DNA from: Azohydromonas australica DSM 1124
GTDB lineage: Bacteria; Pseudomonadota; Gammaproteobacteria; Burkholderiales; Burkholderiaceae_C
Length of the DNA stretch: 64,000 nucleotides
Direction: 5' to 3'
Assembly: GCF_000430725.1 (NCBI RefSeq)
Contig: NZ_KE387207.1
Location: forward strand, 31,020-95,019
Shown one piece after another: positions 27,237 through 35,206 of the stretch. The first letter of the stretch is position 1; the number at the start of each line of letters is the position of its first letter. The translations under genes and the position numbers were made by a program. Under the pieces are notes generated by a model. It was not told the DNA's origin, did no database searches, and saw only the letters and a list, made by a program, of their open reading frames with translations.

Positions 27237-28304
27237 TTAGGCCACCACGCCTGCACCCGCCGCATCGAAGCGCCGCTTGAACTGCAGCTCGAACGCTGCC
27301 CCCGCCTCCGGGTCCAGCAGCACCGGCGCGGGGTCGTCGCACAGCCGCGGCGTGCCCAGTGCGGCCCACAGGCCGTCCACCACCACCAATGCCGGGCCGA
27401 GGGGTGGAGCGTCCGGCGAAGGCGCCCGCGGCCAGCCGCTCATGGCGCGTCCCGGCGCGGCGCCCTGCAGCCGGCAGTCGGCGCCGGCGCGCTGCAGCAG
27501 CGCCAGCGCCCGGCCCGGGCGCGACAGCAGCAACTGCACGTCCACGCCGCGCCATGCGGCCTGGTAGAGCGCGCGCAGCAGGGCAGGGCCGGGCTTCTCG
27601 GCCGGGCCCAGGGCGAGGCGGATGCGCGACTGCGCGACAGCCAGCGCCTGCAGCAGCGCCCCGCGCAGCGCCTGCTGGGCGCCCTGCGGGTGCGCCGGCG
27701 TCACGGCCACCAGGCGCTGCGCGCCAGCCACCGGCTGCAGCAGGGGCGGCGGCAGCGCCAGCGCCGGCTGCAGCCGCTGCGTCCAGTCGTACAGGAAGGC
27801 CTGCTGCAGCGTCGGCACCACCGGGCCTTCCAGCAGCAGGGCCGGCGCGCGCGTGCCGCCGGGGGCGATGAAGGCACGGCGGCCCTCGGCCACCAGCAGC
27901 GGCAGTGCACTGCGGTGTTGCGGCCACGGCCACCAGCGCTGCCAGCGCGGCGGCGTGCCCAGCAGCGCACCGGCCCGGCGCAGCGCCTCGGCGCCGGGCG
28001 CCAGGTGGGCGCCGCCGCGCAGCGCCAGGTGCACGCCGCGCCGCGCCGCGGACAGCAGCGCTTGGTGCAGCGCCGTGGGCGCGTCGCGCAGCAGGGCCTG
28101 GTCCAGCTGCAGCTGGCGCCGCGAGCGCTCCACCGCATCCAGCAGCGCGGGCAGCGCCTCGTCCAGCCAGCGCGCCTGGTTGCCGGCGCACAGCGGCTGG
28201 CCCAGGCACTGCACCAGCGCCCGCGCGTGGCGCTGTTCCGCTTCGAGCTCGGCGTGCCGGCGCTCGCGGGGGCGCGCCGTGCCGGAGGAGTGTTGCGAGG
28301 CCAT
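27237..28304 (-). CDS. PLD/cardiolipin-synthase-like protein lacking the HKD catalytic motifs
   Basis: Protein of 355 aa with the outline of a two-lobed phospholipase-D-family protein: AARRGVHLALRGGAHLAPGAEALRRAGA in the first lobe and QAAWRGVDVQLLLSRPGRALALLQRAG with ALVVVDGLWAALGTPRL in the second, ending EAGAAFELQFKRRF as cardiolipin synthases do. The HxK(x)4D motifs that carry catalysis are absent at the expected positions, so it is probably not an active transferase. No signal peptide. It is 80 bases downstream of the GT4 gene's start region and on the same strand as the AI-2E transporter gene upstream. Confidence 0.65.
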   Translation of the reverse strand: MASQHSSGTARPRERRHAELEAEQRHARALVQCLGQPLCAGNQARWLDEALPALLDAVERSRRQLQLDQALLRDAPTALHQALLSAARRGVHLALRGGAHLAPGAEALRRAGALLGTPPRWQRWWPWPQHRSALPLLVAEGRRAFIAPGGTRAPALLLEGPVVPTLQQAFLYDWTQRLQPALALPPPLLQPVAGAQRLVAVTPAHPQGAQQALRGALLQALAVAQSRIRLALGPAEKPGPALLRALYQAAWRGVDVQLLLSRPGRALALLQRAGADCRLQGAAPGRAMSGWPRAPSPDAPPLGPALVVVDGLWAALGTPRLCDDPAPVLLDPEAGAAFELQFKRRFDAAGAGVVA

Positions 28305-28369
28305 GGTTTCGGGGGCTTTTCAGCAGCCGGCATGCCTGTCATGGCAGCCGTGGCCTGCGCGCCGGGCAA

Positions 28370-29617
28370 TCAGCCGGTCTGCCCGCGCGGACGGCGGCGC
28401 TTGTGGCGCAGCAGCGAGGCCAGCGAGGGCGGCGGGCGGCGGCTGCCTTCGAGGTAGACGCACAGCAGCCGCAGCCGGCGGTTGCGCTTGCACACGCTGC
28501 GCAGCCCCACCAGGATCGGCACGGCCAGCACCGCCCCGGCCACGCCCCACAGCCAGCCCCAGAACATCACCGACAGGAACACCGAGATCGGGCTCAGCGA
28601 CAGCCGCTTGCTCACGAACACCGGGCTGACCACGTTGGCCTCGATGGCGTGGATGAGCACGTAGGCCCCGGCCGGCGCCACCAGCAGCGCCGAGTCGCCG
28701 AAGCTCAGCAGCCCGGCCGTGAGCAGCAGCAGCACGGCCACCAGCGGGCCGATGTAGGGGATGAAGTTCAGCACCCCGGCCAGCGTGCCCCACAGCACCG
28801 GGTTGGGCAGCCCGATCCAGGCCATGGCGCCCCCCGTGACCAGCGCCACGCCCAGGTTGATGATGCTCAACGCGCCCAGGAACTGCCCGATCTCCTGCTG
28901 CGCGCTGCGCACGCCCGCCACCACCAGCGCCCGCGTGCGCCGGCGCGGGATGGCCTCCACCGTGCGCGAGAGCATCCAGTGCTCGGAAGCCAGCAGGAAG
29001 TACAGCAGGATCACCGTGGAGGCGGCCGAGACGCCGAAGCTCAGCACGTGGCCGAGCACCAGCCGCGTGAGCGTGACGCCCTCGCTGGCGAGCTTGTCCT
29101 TGATCGGGTCCGCCGGCGGCGGCACGTTGCTGCGCGACACCGGCGGGCGCTCGGGCGGTGCCAGGATGGGGATGGCGTGGCGCAGGCGGTCGATCTGCTG
29201 CTCCACCGCCGACATGACGCTGGGCGCGCGCGCCCACCACTGCGCCGCGGGCGTGACCAGCGCGCTGCCCAGCAGCGCCGTGCCGCCCAGCAGCGCCAGC
29301 ACCAGCACCAGCGCGCCCAGCACCTCCGGCACGCCGTGGCGGCGCAGCGCGCGCACCTGCGGCGACAGCAGGAAGGTCAGCACCACCGCCACCACCAGCG
29401 GCACCAGCAGCGGCTGCGCGATCTTCATCAGGAAGATGGTGGCGATGGCCAACAGGCCCTTGAGCGCCGGGCTGCCGTGCCAAGGCACGGGGGCCGGCGT
29501 GGCATCCGCCGCGGGCACGGGCGGCATCGCGGCTTCCGCGGCGGTGTCCAGGGCTTCAGCGCCGGCCATGCCGGCCAGCGCCGCGGGGTGGGTGAGGGAG
29601 GCGGGATCGGCGCTCAT
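28370..29617 (-). CDS. AI-2E-family transporter (PerM/TqsA-like)
   Basis: Inner-membrane protein of 415 aa with about eight helices. The family core is clear: MKIAQPLLVPLVVAVVLTFLLSPQV early, LGALSIINLGVALVTGGAMAWIGLPNPVLWG, LNFIPYIGPLVA and VFVSKRLSLSPISVFLSVMFWGWLWGVAGAVLAVPIL. Members export small molecules or work as ion antiporters; the substrate cannot be named. About 45 disordered residues precede the first helix. It is divergent from the YihY gene with 129 bases between starts. Confidence 0.92.
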   Translation of the reverse strand: MSADPASLTHPAALAGMAGAEALDTAAEAAMPPVPAADATPAPVPWHGSPALKGLLAIATIFLMKIAQPLLVPLVVAVVLTFLLSPQVRALRRHGVPEVLGALVLVLALLGGTALLGSALVTPAAQWWARAPSVMSAVEQQIDRLRHAIPILAPPERPPVSRSNVPPPADPIKDKLASEGVTLTRLVLGHVLSFGVSAASTVILLYFLLASEHWMLSRTVEAIPRRRTRALVVAGVRSAQQEIGQFLGALSIINLGVALVTGGAMAWIGLPNPVLWGTLAGVLNFIPYIGPLVAVLLLLTAGLLSFGDSALLVAPAGAYVLIHAIEANVVSPVFVSKRLSLSPISVFLSVMFWGWLWGVAGAVLAVPILVGLRSVCKRNRRLRLLCVYLEGSRRPPPSLASLLRHKRRRPRGQTG

Positions 29618-29746
29618 GGCGGCATGCGCGGGCCGCGGAACGGAGGACGGCGCATGCACGGCTCGCTCGGCGGAAAAGGTGAATCGTTCCGGCTGACCAG
29701 CAGCTTTCATGCCATTGCGGGCACGCCATCTGCAGGGGTTTGGCAC

Positions 29747-30799
29747 ATGAGCTTCGTTACCTGGCACCGCCATGCCTGGCACCAGCTGCCGCCGCGGCTG
29801 CGGCACACGCTGGTATGGGTGTGGGCCTCGGCACAGCGCTGGATCGACGCAGCCGGGCCGCAGCTCGGTGCCTCCATCGCCTTCTACACCATCTTCTCGC
29901 TGGCGCCGCTGCTGGTGATCGCCATCGCCATTGCCGGCGCGGTGTTCGGGCAGGACGCCGCGCGCGGGCAGGTGGTGGCGCAGATCCAGGACCTGGTGGG
30001 CCTGCAGGCGGCGCAGGCGATCCAGGCCATGATCGAGGCGGCCTGGCGCCAGCCTGGCGGCGGCCTGGCCGCCGTGATGGGCGTGGCCACGCTGCTGGTG
30101 GGCGCCACGGGCGTGTTCGCGGAGATGCAGCGCGCGCTCAACGCCATCGGCCACATCCGCCCCAAGCGCACCGGCGTGAGCGCCATGCTGCGCGTGCGGC
30201 TGACGGCCTTCGCGCTGCTGCTGGGCTTCGGCTTCCTGCTGATCGCCTCGCTGCTGGTGAGCGCCGTGCTGGCGGGCGTGCTGCAGGCGATCTCGGCGCG
30301 CTACCCGGCGCTGGCGGTGCTGGCGCGGGTGTCGGAGCTGGGCGTGTCGTTCGTGGTGCTGAGCGTGGCCTTCGGCTCGATCCTGCGCTGGCTGCCCGAC
30401 GAGGCGCCGTCGCGGCGCGCGGTGATCATCTCGGCCTGCGTCAGCGCGGGGCTGTTCGTGGTGGGCAAGACCTTCATCGGCATGTACCTGGGGCGCGCCT
30501 CGGTGGCGTCGAGCTACGGTGCGGCGGGTTCCTTCGTCATCGTGCTGATGTGGGTGTACTACTCCTCGCAGATCCTGCTCTTCGGCGCCGCGCTGGGCCG
30601 GGAGTGGGACGCGCGGCAGCGCCGCAAGGCGGCGCACGGGGCGGCCCATGCGCATGCCCGTCCGGGCTCGGAGCCGGTGCCCGGCGTGCCGGGGGCCTCG
30701 GGTACTTCAGGGGCTCCGCCGCGCCGGTTGCAGGGGCAACCGGGCGGCGGGCCGCAGCGGGTGTCGTCCGCGCAGGGGCAGCGGGCGCGGCGTCACTGA
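29747..30799 (+). CDS. YihY/BrkB-family inner-membrane protein
   Basis: Protein of 350 aa with six predicted helices and the family pattern LGASIAFYTIFSLAPLLVIAIAIAG, GATGVFAEMQRALNAI, FGSILRWLPDEAPSRRAVI, GKTFIGMYLGRASVASSYGAAGSFVIVLMWVYYSSQILLFGA. The old label ribonuclease BN does not apply. Function unknown, probably envelope transport or integrity. The last 70 residues are a Pro/Gly/Ala-rich cytoplasmic tail. ATG at 29747 chosen because the family domain begins soon after it. Confidence 0.9.
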   Translation: MSFVTWHRHAWHQLPPRLRHTLVWVWASAQRWIDAAGPQLGASIAFYTIFSLAPLLVIAIAIAGAVFGQDAARGQVVAQIQDLVGLQAAQAIQAMIEAAWRQPGGGLAAVMGVATLLVGATGVFAEMQRALNAIGHIRPKRTGVSAMLRVRLTAFALLLGFGFLLIASLLVSAVLAGVLQAISARYPALAVLARVSELGVSFVVLSVAFGSILRWLPDEAPSRRAVIISACVSAGLFVVGKTFIGMYLGRASVASSYGAAGSFVIVLMWVYYSSQILLFGAALGREWDARQRRKAAHGAAHAHARPGSEPVPGVPGASGTSGAPPRRLQGQPGGGPQRVSSAQGQRARRH

Positions 30800-30829
30800 G
30801 GGCTCGCCACGACCGCGCGGCGGGCCGCC

Positions 30830-31159
30830 TTACTGCGGCGCCCGCACCACGATGTTGTTGCGCACGTCCTTCACGTCCGGCACTTCGCGCACGATGCGGC
30901 TGGCCTCGGCGCGTTCGGCTTCGCTGGTGGCGAAGCCCGAGAGCTGCACCACGCCGTTGAGCGTGTCCACGTTGATGCGCATGGCGCTGACCTGCGGATC
31001 CTTGGCCATGCGCGCCTTCACGCGCGAGGTGATGGTGGCGTCGTCCACGTACTGGCCCACCGTGCTCTGGCCACTGGTGACCGCGCAACCAGCGGCACCG
31101 AACAGCAGGCTCACGGCCAGCATCGAGGCGGCGAAGGGGGAGATGCGGCGTTGGGACAT
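30830..31159 (-). CDS. BON-domain lipoprotein
   Basis: Lipoprotein of 109 aa: the signal ASMLAVSLLFGAAGC gives a lipidated Cys near residue 25. It carries one BON domain (DDATITSRVKARMAKDPQVSAMRINVDTLNGVVQLSGFATSEAERAEASRIVREVPDVKDVRNNIVV), the OsmY-type phospholipid-binding fold. Such proteins protect the envelope in osmotic or oxidative stress. AGGAGGAA lies 8 bases before the ATG. It is divergent from the Mn-catalase gene across a 276-base region. Confidence 0.92.
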   Translation of the reverse strand: MSQRRISPFAASMLAVSLLFGAAGCAVTSGQSTVGQYVDDATITSRVKARMAKDPQVSAMRINVDTLNGVVQLSGFATSEAERAEASRIVREVPDVKDVRNNIVVRAPQ

Positions 31160-31435
31160 GGGGAAATTCCTCCTGGTTCTGGTCACCGGCAACAGCACCG
31201 GCGATTCCGAGGCCCACAAGGCAAATGCCGCGCCCAGCCCTGGCTCGAACCCGCCGCGCAGCCCGGGTTTCCCCTGTGTCGCGCGGGCATATCCCCCTAG
31301 GTATGGGGCTTGCCTCCAATCCCGACAAGTGCCTTTGGCGCCGGGGCTCGTTGAGCCCTGGCGGCCGGCGCTGCATTGCCACCCCCTTGCAACCCCCAGC
31401 GGGCGCGAGCGCCCGCATCGCACAGGAGTTTTTCG

Positions 31436-32362
31436 ATGTTTGCCCACAACAAAGCCTTGCAGTACACGGTCCGGGTCAGCGAAACCAATCCCGGCTTGGC
31501 GAACCTGCTGCTGGAGCAGTTCGGCGGTCCGCAGGGCGAGCTGGCTGCGGCCGGCCGCTACTTCACGCAGTACCTGGCCGAGGACGACCCCGGCCGGCGC
31601 GACATGCTCATCGACATCGCCACCGAGGAGCTCAGCCACCTGGAGGTGATCGGCACGCTCGTGTGCATGCTCAACAAGGGCGCCAAGGGCGAGGTGTCCG
31701 AAGGCGTGGACCAGGAAGGCGAGCTCTACCGCAAGATCTCCGGCCGCGGCAACGACTCGCACGTCACCCAGGTCCTCTACGGCGCCGGCGCGCCGCTGAC
31801 CAACTCCGGCGGCGTGCCCTGGACGGCCGCCTACATCGACACCATCGGCGATCCCACCGCGGACCTGCGCTCCAACATCGCCGCCGAGGCGCGCGCCAAG
31901 ATCATTTATGAGCGCCTGATCAACCTCACCGACGACGCCGGCGTGAAGGAGGCCCTGGGCTTCCTGATGACGCGCGAGATCGCGCACCAGCAGAGCTTCG
32001 AGAAGGCGCTGTACTCGATCCAGGACAACTTCCCGCCGGGCAAGCTGCCGGGCATGCCGCAGTTCACGCAGGTGTACTACGACATGTCGCAGGGCGAAGG
32101 CAACGCGCGCGGGCCCTGGAACAACGACGAGAACTTCCAGGTCGTGAGCGAGCGCAGCCAGCAGATCGGCGTGGACGGCGCCGGCGGCACCTTCGACGTG
32201 CGGCTGACCTCCACGGAAGCCAAGATCGCGCAGCAGCTGATGATGCGCACGCGCTCGGCGCAGGTGGGCGACCCGATCACCGGCGCCGAGCTTGGCAGCG
32301 ACGGCACGGCGCCGCGCTCGCCGCAGTCGGCACAGCCGCCCAAGTCCGGCCAGCAAGGCTAA
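31436..32362 (+). CDS. Manganese (non-haem) catalase
   Basis: Cytoplasmic di-manganese enzyme of 308 aa that disproportionates hydrogen peroxide. The ligand set matches Lactobacillus plantarum catalase (E35, E66, H69, E148, H181 there): E35 (GPQGELAAAG), E65 and H68 (ATEELSHLE), E151 (NIAAEARAKIIYE) and H184 (REIAHQQSFEK). The C-terminal extension is Ser/Pro/Gln-rich. ATG at 31436 has AGGAG 9 bases upstream. A ZIP metal transporter follows after 3 bases, suggesting coordinated metal supply. The upstream region contains CCCCCTAGGTATGGGG near 31293, a possible operator of unknown class. Confidence 0.94.
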   Translation: MFAHNKALQYTVRVSETNPGLANLLLEQFGGPQGELAAAGRYFTQYLAEDDPGRRDMLIDIATEELSHLEVIGTLVCMLNKGAKGEVSEGVDQEGELYRKISGRGNDSHVTQVLYGAGAPLTNSGGVPWTAAYIDTIGDPTADLRSNIAAEARAKIIYERLINLTDDAGVKEALGFLMTREIAHQQSFEKALYSIQDNFPPGKLPGMPQFTQVYYDMSQGEGNARGPWNNDENFQVVSERSQQIGVDGAGGTFDVRLTSTEAKIAQQLMMRTRSAQVGDPITGAELGSDGTAPRSPQSAQPPKSGQQG

Positions 32363-32365
32363 GCC

Positions 32366-33289
32366 ATGGCGGCCGAGCAGCATCCCGTCGGGCCTGGAGC
32401 CCATGCGCTGGGCCCGGCGCTCAGGCCGCGGCAGCGGCTGGGGCTGCTGCTCTTCGCGGCCGGTTGCCTGGCCGGCGGCGTCTTGCTGTGGGAGTCGCTG
32501 GCCGATTGGCCGCCGGCGGTGCGGCAGGCGCTGCTGGCCGGCAGCCTGGCCGCCGCGGCCACGGCGCTGGGCACGCTGCCGGTGCTGCTGGCCCAGCAGA
32601 GCTCCACGCGCACGCGTGACACGATGCTGGGCTTCGGCGCCGGCGTGATGCTGGCGGCCTGCGCCTTCTCGCTCACGATTCCGGCGCTGAACGCCGCGAA
32701 GAGCCAGGGCGCCGGGCCGTGGCAGGCGGGTGGCATCGTGGGCGGCGGCATCGTGCTCGGGGCGCTGCTGCTGCTGGCGCTGGACCGCTGGCTGCCGCAC
32801 GAGCACTTCATCAAGGGCTTCGAGCGCGACAACCCGCGCGCGCACGCACTCAAGCGCACGTGGCTGTTCGTGTTCGCGGTGTCCCTGCACAACCTGCCGG
32901 AGGGGCTGGCCATCGGCGTGGCTTTCGCCGGCACCAACCCGGTGAGCGCCGCGGCGCTGTCCACCGGCATCGCGATCCAGGACGTGCCCGAGGGGCTGGT
33001 GATCGCGCTGGCGCTGCAGGGCGTGGGCTACGCGCGCGGCTTCTCGGTGTTGCTGGGCGCAGTGTCGGGATTGATCGAGCCCGTGGGCGCGGTGCTGGGC
33101 GCGGCGGTGATCGGGCTGTCGGCGGGCCTGCTGCCCTGGGGCCTGGCCTTCGCGGCCGGGGCGATGCTCTTCGTCATCAGCCACGAGGTGATCCCGGAGT
33201 CACACCGCGCAGGGCACGAGGGTCACGCCACGATGGGGCTGATCATCGGCTTCGTGCTGATGATGGTGCTGGACACGGCGCTGGGTTGA
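32366..33289 (+). CDS. ZIP-family divalent metal transporter (ZupT-like)
   Basis: Inner-membrane transporter of 307 aa with eight helices. The metal-binding signature lies in two adjacent helices: SLHNLPEGLAIGVAF and GIAIQDVPEGLVIALALQ. A variable His-containing loop (LPHEHFIKGFERDN) sits between helices 3 and 4, and FVISHEVIPESHRAGHEGH near the end supplies further metal ligands. ZupT-type carriers import Zn, Fe or Mn. Because it starts 3 bases after the Mn-catalase stop, Mn import for the catalase is the likely job; this is an inference. Confidence 0.92.
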   Translation: MAAEQHPVGPGAHALGPALRPRQRLGLLLFAAGCLAGGVLLWESLADWPPAVRQALLAGSLAAAATALGTLPVLLAQQSSTRTRDTMLGFGAGVMLAACAFSLTIPALNAAKSQGAGPWQAGGIVGGGIVLGALLLLALDRWLPHEHFIKGFERDNPRAHALKRTWLFVFAVSLHNLPEGLAIGVAFAGTNPVSAAALSTGIAIQDVPEGLVIALALQGVGYARGFSVLLGAVSGLIEPVGAVLGAAVIGLSAGLLPWGLAFAAGAMLFVISHEVIPESHRAGHEGHATMGLIIGFVLMMVLDTALG

Positions 33290-33342
33290 GGCGGAGCCAG
33301 GGACGCCGCATCCCGTTGGCCGAGACGTTGCGCACCCTGATT

Positions 33343-33370
33343 CGTCATTCCCGCCTTCGCGGGAATGACG
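33343..33370. repeat. Dispersed hairpin repeat (first copy)
   Basis: CGTCATTCCCGC (33343-33354), loop CTTC, GCGGGAATGACG (33359-33370): a perfect 12-bp inverted repeat between the ZIP gene and the PRTase gene. A related copy lies at 59902-59930. This wording is a widespread intergenic repeat of beta- and gammaproteobacteria. Confidence 0.75.
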
Positions 33371-33483
33371 AGGTCGTAGGCGGCCTGGAGCAGCTCACGG
33401 CTGTCGGCTGATTTGCACCGTTCGAGGCTTTCCGAACTAGGCACCGCGCTTGCCTCGCGCTGCGGGAATCAGCCCCGTGCGCC

Positions 33484-34143
33484 ATGCCCACGCTCCAGTA
33501 CCTCGATCGCCGCGACGCCGGCCGGCGTCTGGCGGCGCTGTTGTCACCCTGGCCGGGCGCCACGCCGCCGCTGGTGCTGGCGCTGCCGCGTGGCGGCGTG
33601 CCGGTGGCTTTCGAGATCGCCCGGGCGCTGAAGGCGCCGCTGGACATCCTGCTGGTGCGCAAGCTGGGCGCGCCGCACAACCCGGAGCTGGGCCTCGGCG
33701 CGGTGGTGGAAGGCGACCCGCCGCAGCGCTTCCTCAACCCGGAGCTGATGGCGCTGGTGCAGCCCTCCGACGACTACGTCGAGGCCGAGGTGGCGCGGCA
33801 GCTCGCGCGCATCGAGGAGCAGCGGTTGCGGCTGCGCGGCGGGCGTCCGCCGACGGCAGTGGCGGGGCGCGAGGTGGTGCTGGTGGACGACGGCATCGCC
33901 ACCGGCGGCACGGTGCGCGCGGCGCTGCAGGCGCTCGCCGGTGCGGGCGCGGCGCGCACCGTGCTGGCCGTGCCCGTGGGTCCGCCGCAGACGCTGGCGC
34001 AGCTGCCGCTGGCCGAGGGCGACGTGGTGTGCCCGCTGCAGCCCTACGACCTGGGCGCGGTGGGGCGCTTCTACCTTGACTTCGACCAGACCGAGGACGA
34101 GGAAGTCGTCCGCCTGCTGGACGAGGCCGCCCACTCCGGCTGA
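33484..34143 (+). CDS. Phosphoribosyltransferase-domain protein
   Basis: Protein of 219 aa with a type I PRTase fold. The PRPP-binding loop is EVVLVDDGIATGGTVRAAL, preceded by LALPRGGVPVAFEIARALKAPLDILLVRKLGAP. This group (often found with erythromycin-esterase-like or hydrolase domains) has no established substrate. An alpha/beta hydrolase gene follows after 51 bases, a pairing often seen in Burkholderiales, so the two are probably co-transcribed. The C-terminal YLDFDQTEDEEVVRLLDEA is acidic. Confidence 0.88.
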   Translation: MPTLQYLDRRDAGRRLAALLSPWPGATPPLVLALPRGGVPVAFEIARALKAPLDILLVRKLGAPHNPELGLGAVVEGDPPQRFLNPELMALVQPSDDYVEAEVARQLARIEEQRLRLRGGRPPTAVAGREVVLVDDGIATGGTVRAALQALAGAGAARTVLAVPVGPPQTLAQLPLAEGDVVCPLQPYDLGAVGRFYLDFDQTEDEEVVRLLDEAAHSG

Positions 34144-34194
34144 ACGGCGCGCATTCACCCACTCATTCATTCATCACCCAGGAAGGACCCCGCC

Positions 34195-34860
34195 ATGCAA
34201 CCTCCAGCCGCCGCCACCGTGGCTTCCGCCGCCACCGAGCAGCCCGTGACGCTGCCGCCGCATGGCCTGCCAGGCCTGCTGGTGCTGCCGCCGCAGCCGC
34301 GCGGCGTCGTGCTGATCGCGCACGGCAGCGGCAGCGACCACCTGAGCCCGCGCCATCGCCACACGGCGCAGGTGCTGGCCGAGGCGGGCCTGGCCTCGCT
34401 GCGGGCGGACATGCTCACGGCACAGGAGTCGCTGGACCGGCGCAACACCTTCGACATCCCGCTGCTGGCCACCCGCCTCGTGGAAGCGGCGCAATGGCTG
34501 CAGCAGCAGCCGGGCACGGCCGGACTGCCGCTGGGCGCCCTGGGCGCGAGCACCGGCGCGGCGGCGGCGCTGCTGGCAGCGCATCACCACGGCGCCATCC
34601 GCGCGGTGGTGTCGCGCGGCGGGCGGCCGGACCTGGCGGGTGCGGCACTGGGCTCGCTGGACATTCCCGTGCTGCTGATCGTTGGCGAGCGCGACACCGA
34701 GGTGCTGCCGCTCAACGAGCAGGCGCGGCAGGCGCTGGGCGAAGCCTGCGAGCTGCTGGTGATCCCGGGCGCGACGCACCTGTTCGACGAGCCGGGAACG
34801 CTGGAGGAGGCGTCGAAGGCGGCGACGGGGTGGTTCGGGCGGCGGCTGGGTGGGGGCTGA
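34195..34860 (+). CDS. Alpha/beta hydrolase (dienelactone-hydrolase-like)
   Basis: Soluble hydrolase of 221 aa. VVLIAHGSGSDHLSPRHRHTAQVLAEAG gives the oxyanion strand, GALGASTGAAAALLAA holds the nucleophile serine, LLIVGERDTEVLPLNEQA supplies the acid and PGATHLFDEPGTLEEAS the catalytic histidine. The substrate is unknown. It lies downstream of the PRTase-like gene. AAGGA lies about 10 bases before the ATG. A GC-rich palindrome 73 bases after the stop may end the transcript. Confidence 0.88.
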   Translation: MQPPAAATVASAATEQPVTLPPHGLPGLLVLPPQPRGVVLIAHGSGSDHLSPRHRHTAQVLAEAGLASLRADMLTAQESLDRRNTFDIPLLATRLVEAAQWLQQQPGTAGLPLGALGASTGAAAALLAAHHHGAIRAVVSRGGRPDLAGAALGSLDIPVLLIVGERDTEVLPLNEQARQALGEACELLVIPGATHLFDEPGTLEEASKAATGWFGRRLGGG

Positions 34861-35206
34861 AAGACGCCATCCCCGTCAGGCCGGCGATCTCCGCACGCGA
34901 CGGCCGGCCGAAGCACGCGCATGGCCATCCCCCCGCCCGCATGCGGGCGAGGGGAGGCTGCACCGCGCCAAGCGGGAGCCGCCAAGGGCGCCTGCACGAA
35001 TATCCTGCGCACTTCTTTCGCTGTTCCTGCCATTCCCGGCAAGCCTGAATAAATAGCCAGAAAGACGCGAAATATCTGCCCCCGCAGAAAAATTCTGGCC
35101 ATCCATCGCAATATTTTGCGCAGACATCGTGGTTTGCCCTGAACCCCTGGCTTCAAATTGCCAAAGCTTGAACCTGCTCAAATTCGCGCGCCCGCGCTGC
35201 TGGAGC
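34861..35206. other. 346-base intergenic region with AT-rich patch and inverted repeats upstream of the DyP-GRE gene
   Basis: No gene is supported. The left part is GC-rich and holds a perfect 16-bp palindrome, CGCCCGCATGCGGGCG (34934-34949), of a REP/terminator type. From about 35040 the DNA is clearly richer in A and T than its surroundings and contains GCCAGAA (35056-35062) with TTCTGGC (35093-35099), CAGAA-AAA-TTCTG (35085-35097), CGCAA-TATT-TTGCG (35107-35120) and TTGA-ACCTGC-TCAA (35168-35181). This is the likely control region of the fusion enzyme. Confidence 0.55.
35168..35181 (+). promoter_or_regulatory. Possible FNR/Anr-like box
   Basis: TTGAACCTGCTCAA matches the FNR consensus TTGAT-N4-ATCAA at 8 of 10 positions. 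Its centre lies about 69 bases before the ATG at 35244. Anaerobic control would suit a glycyl radical enzyme, but the match is imperfect and could be chance. Confidence 0.3.

Noticed and set aside
34876..35206. Possible leftward small gene upstream of the DyP-GRE fusion
   Set aside because: Its translated tail (LPSPACGRG) is the usual reading of a GC-rich palindromic repeat, and there is no ribosome site or family match.
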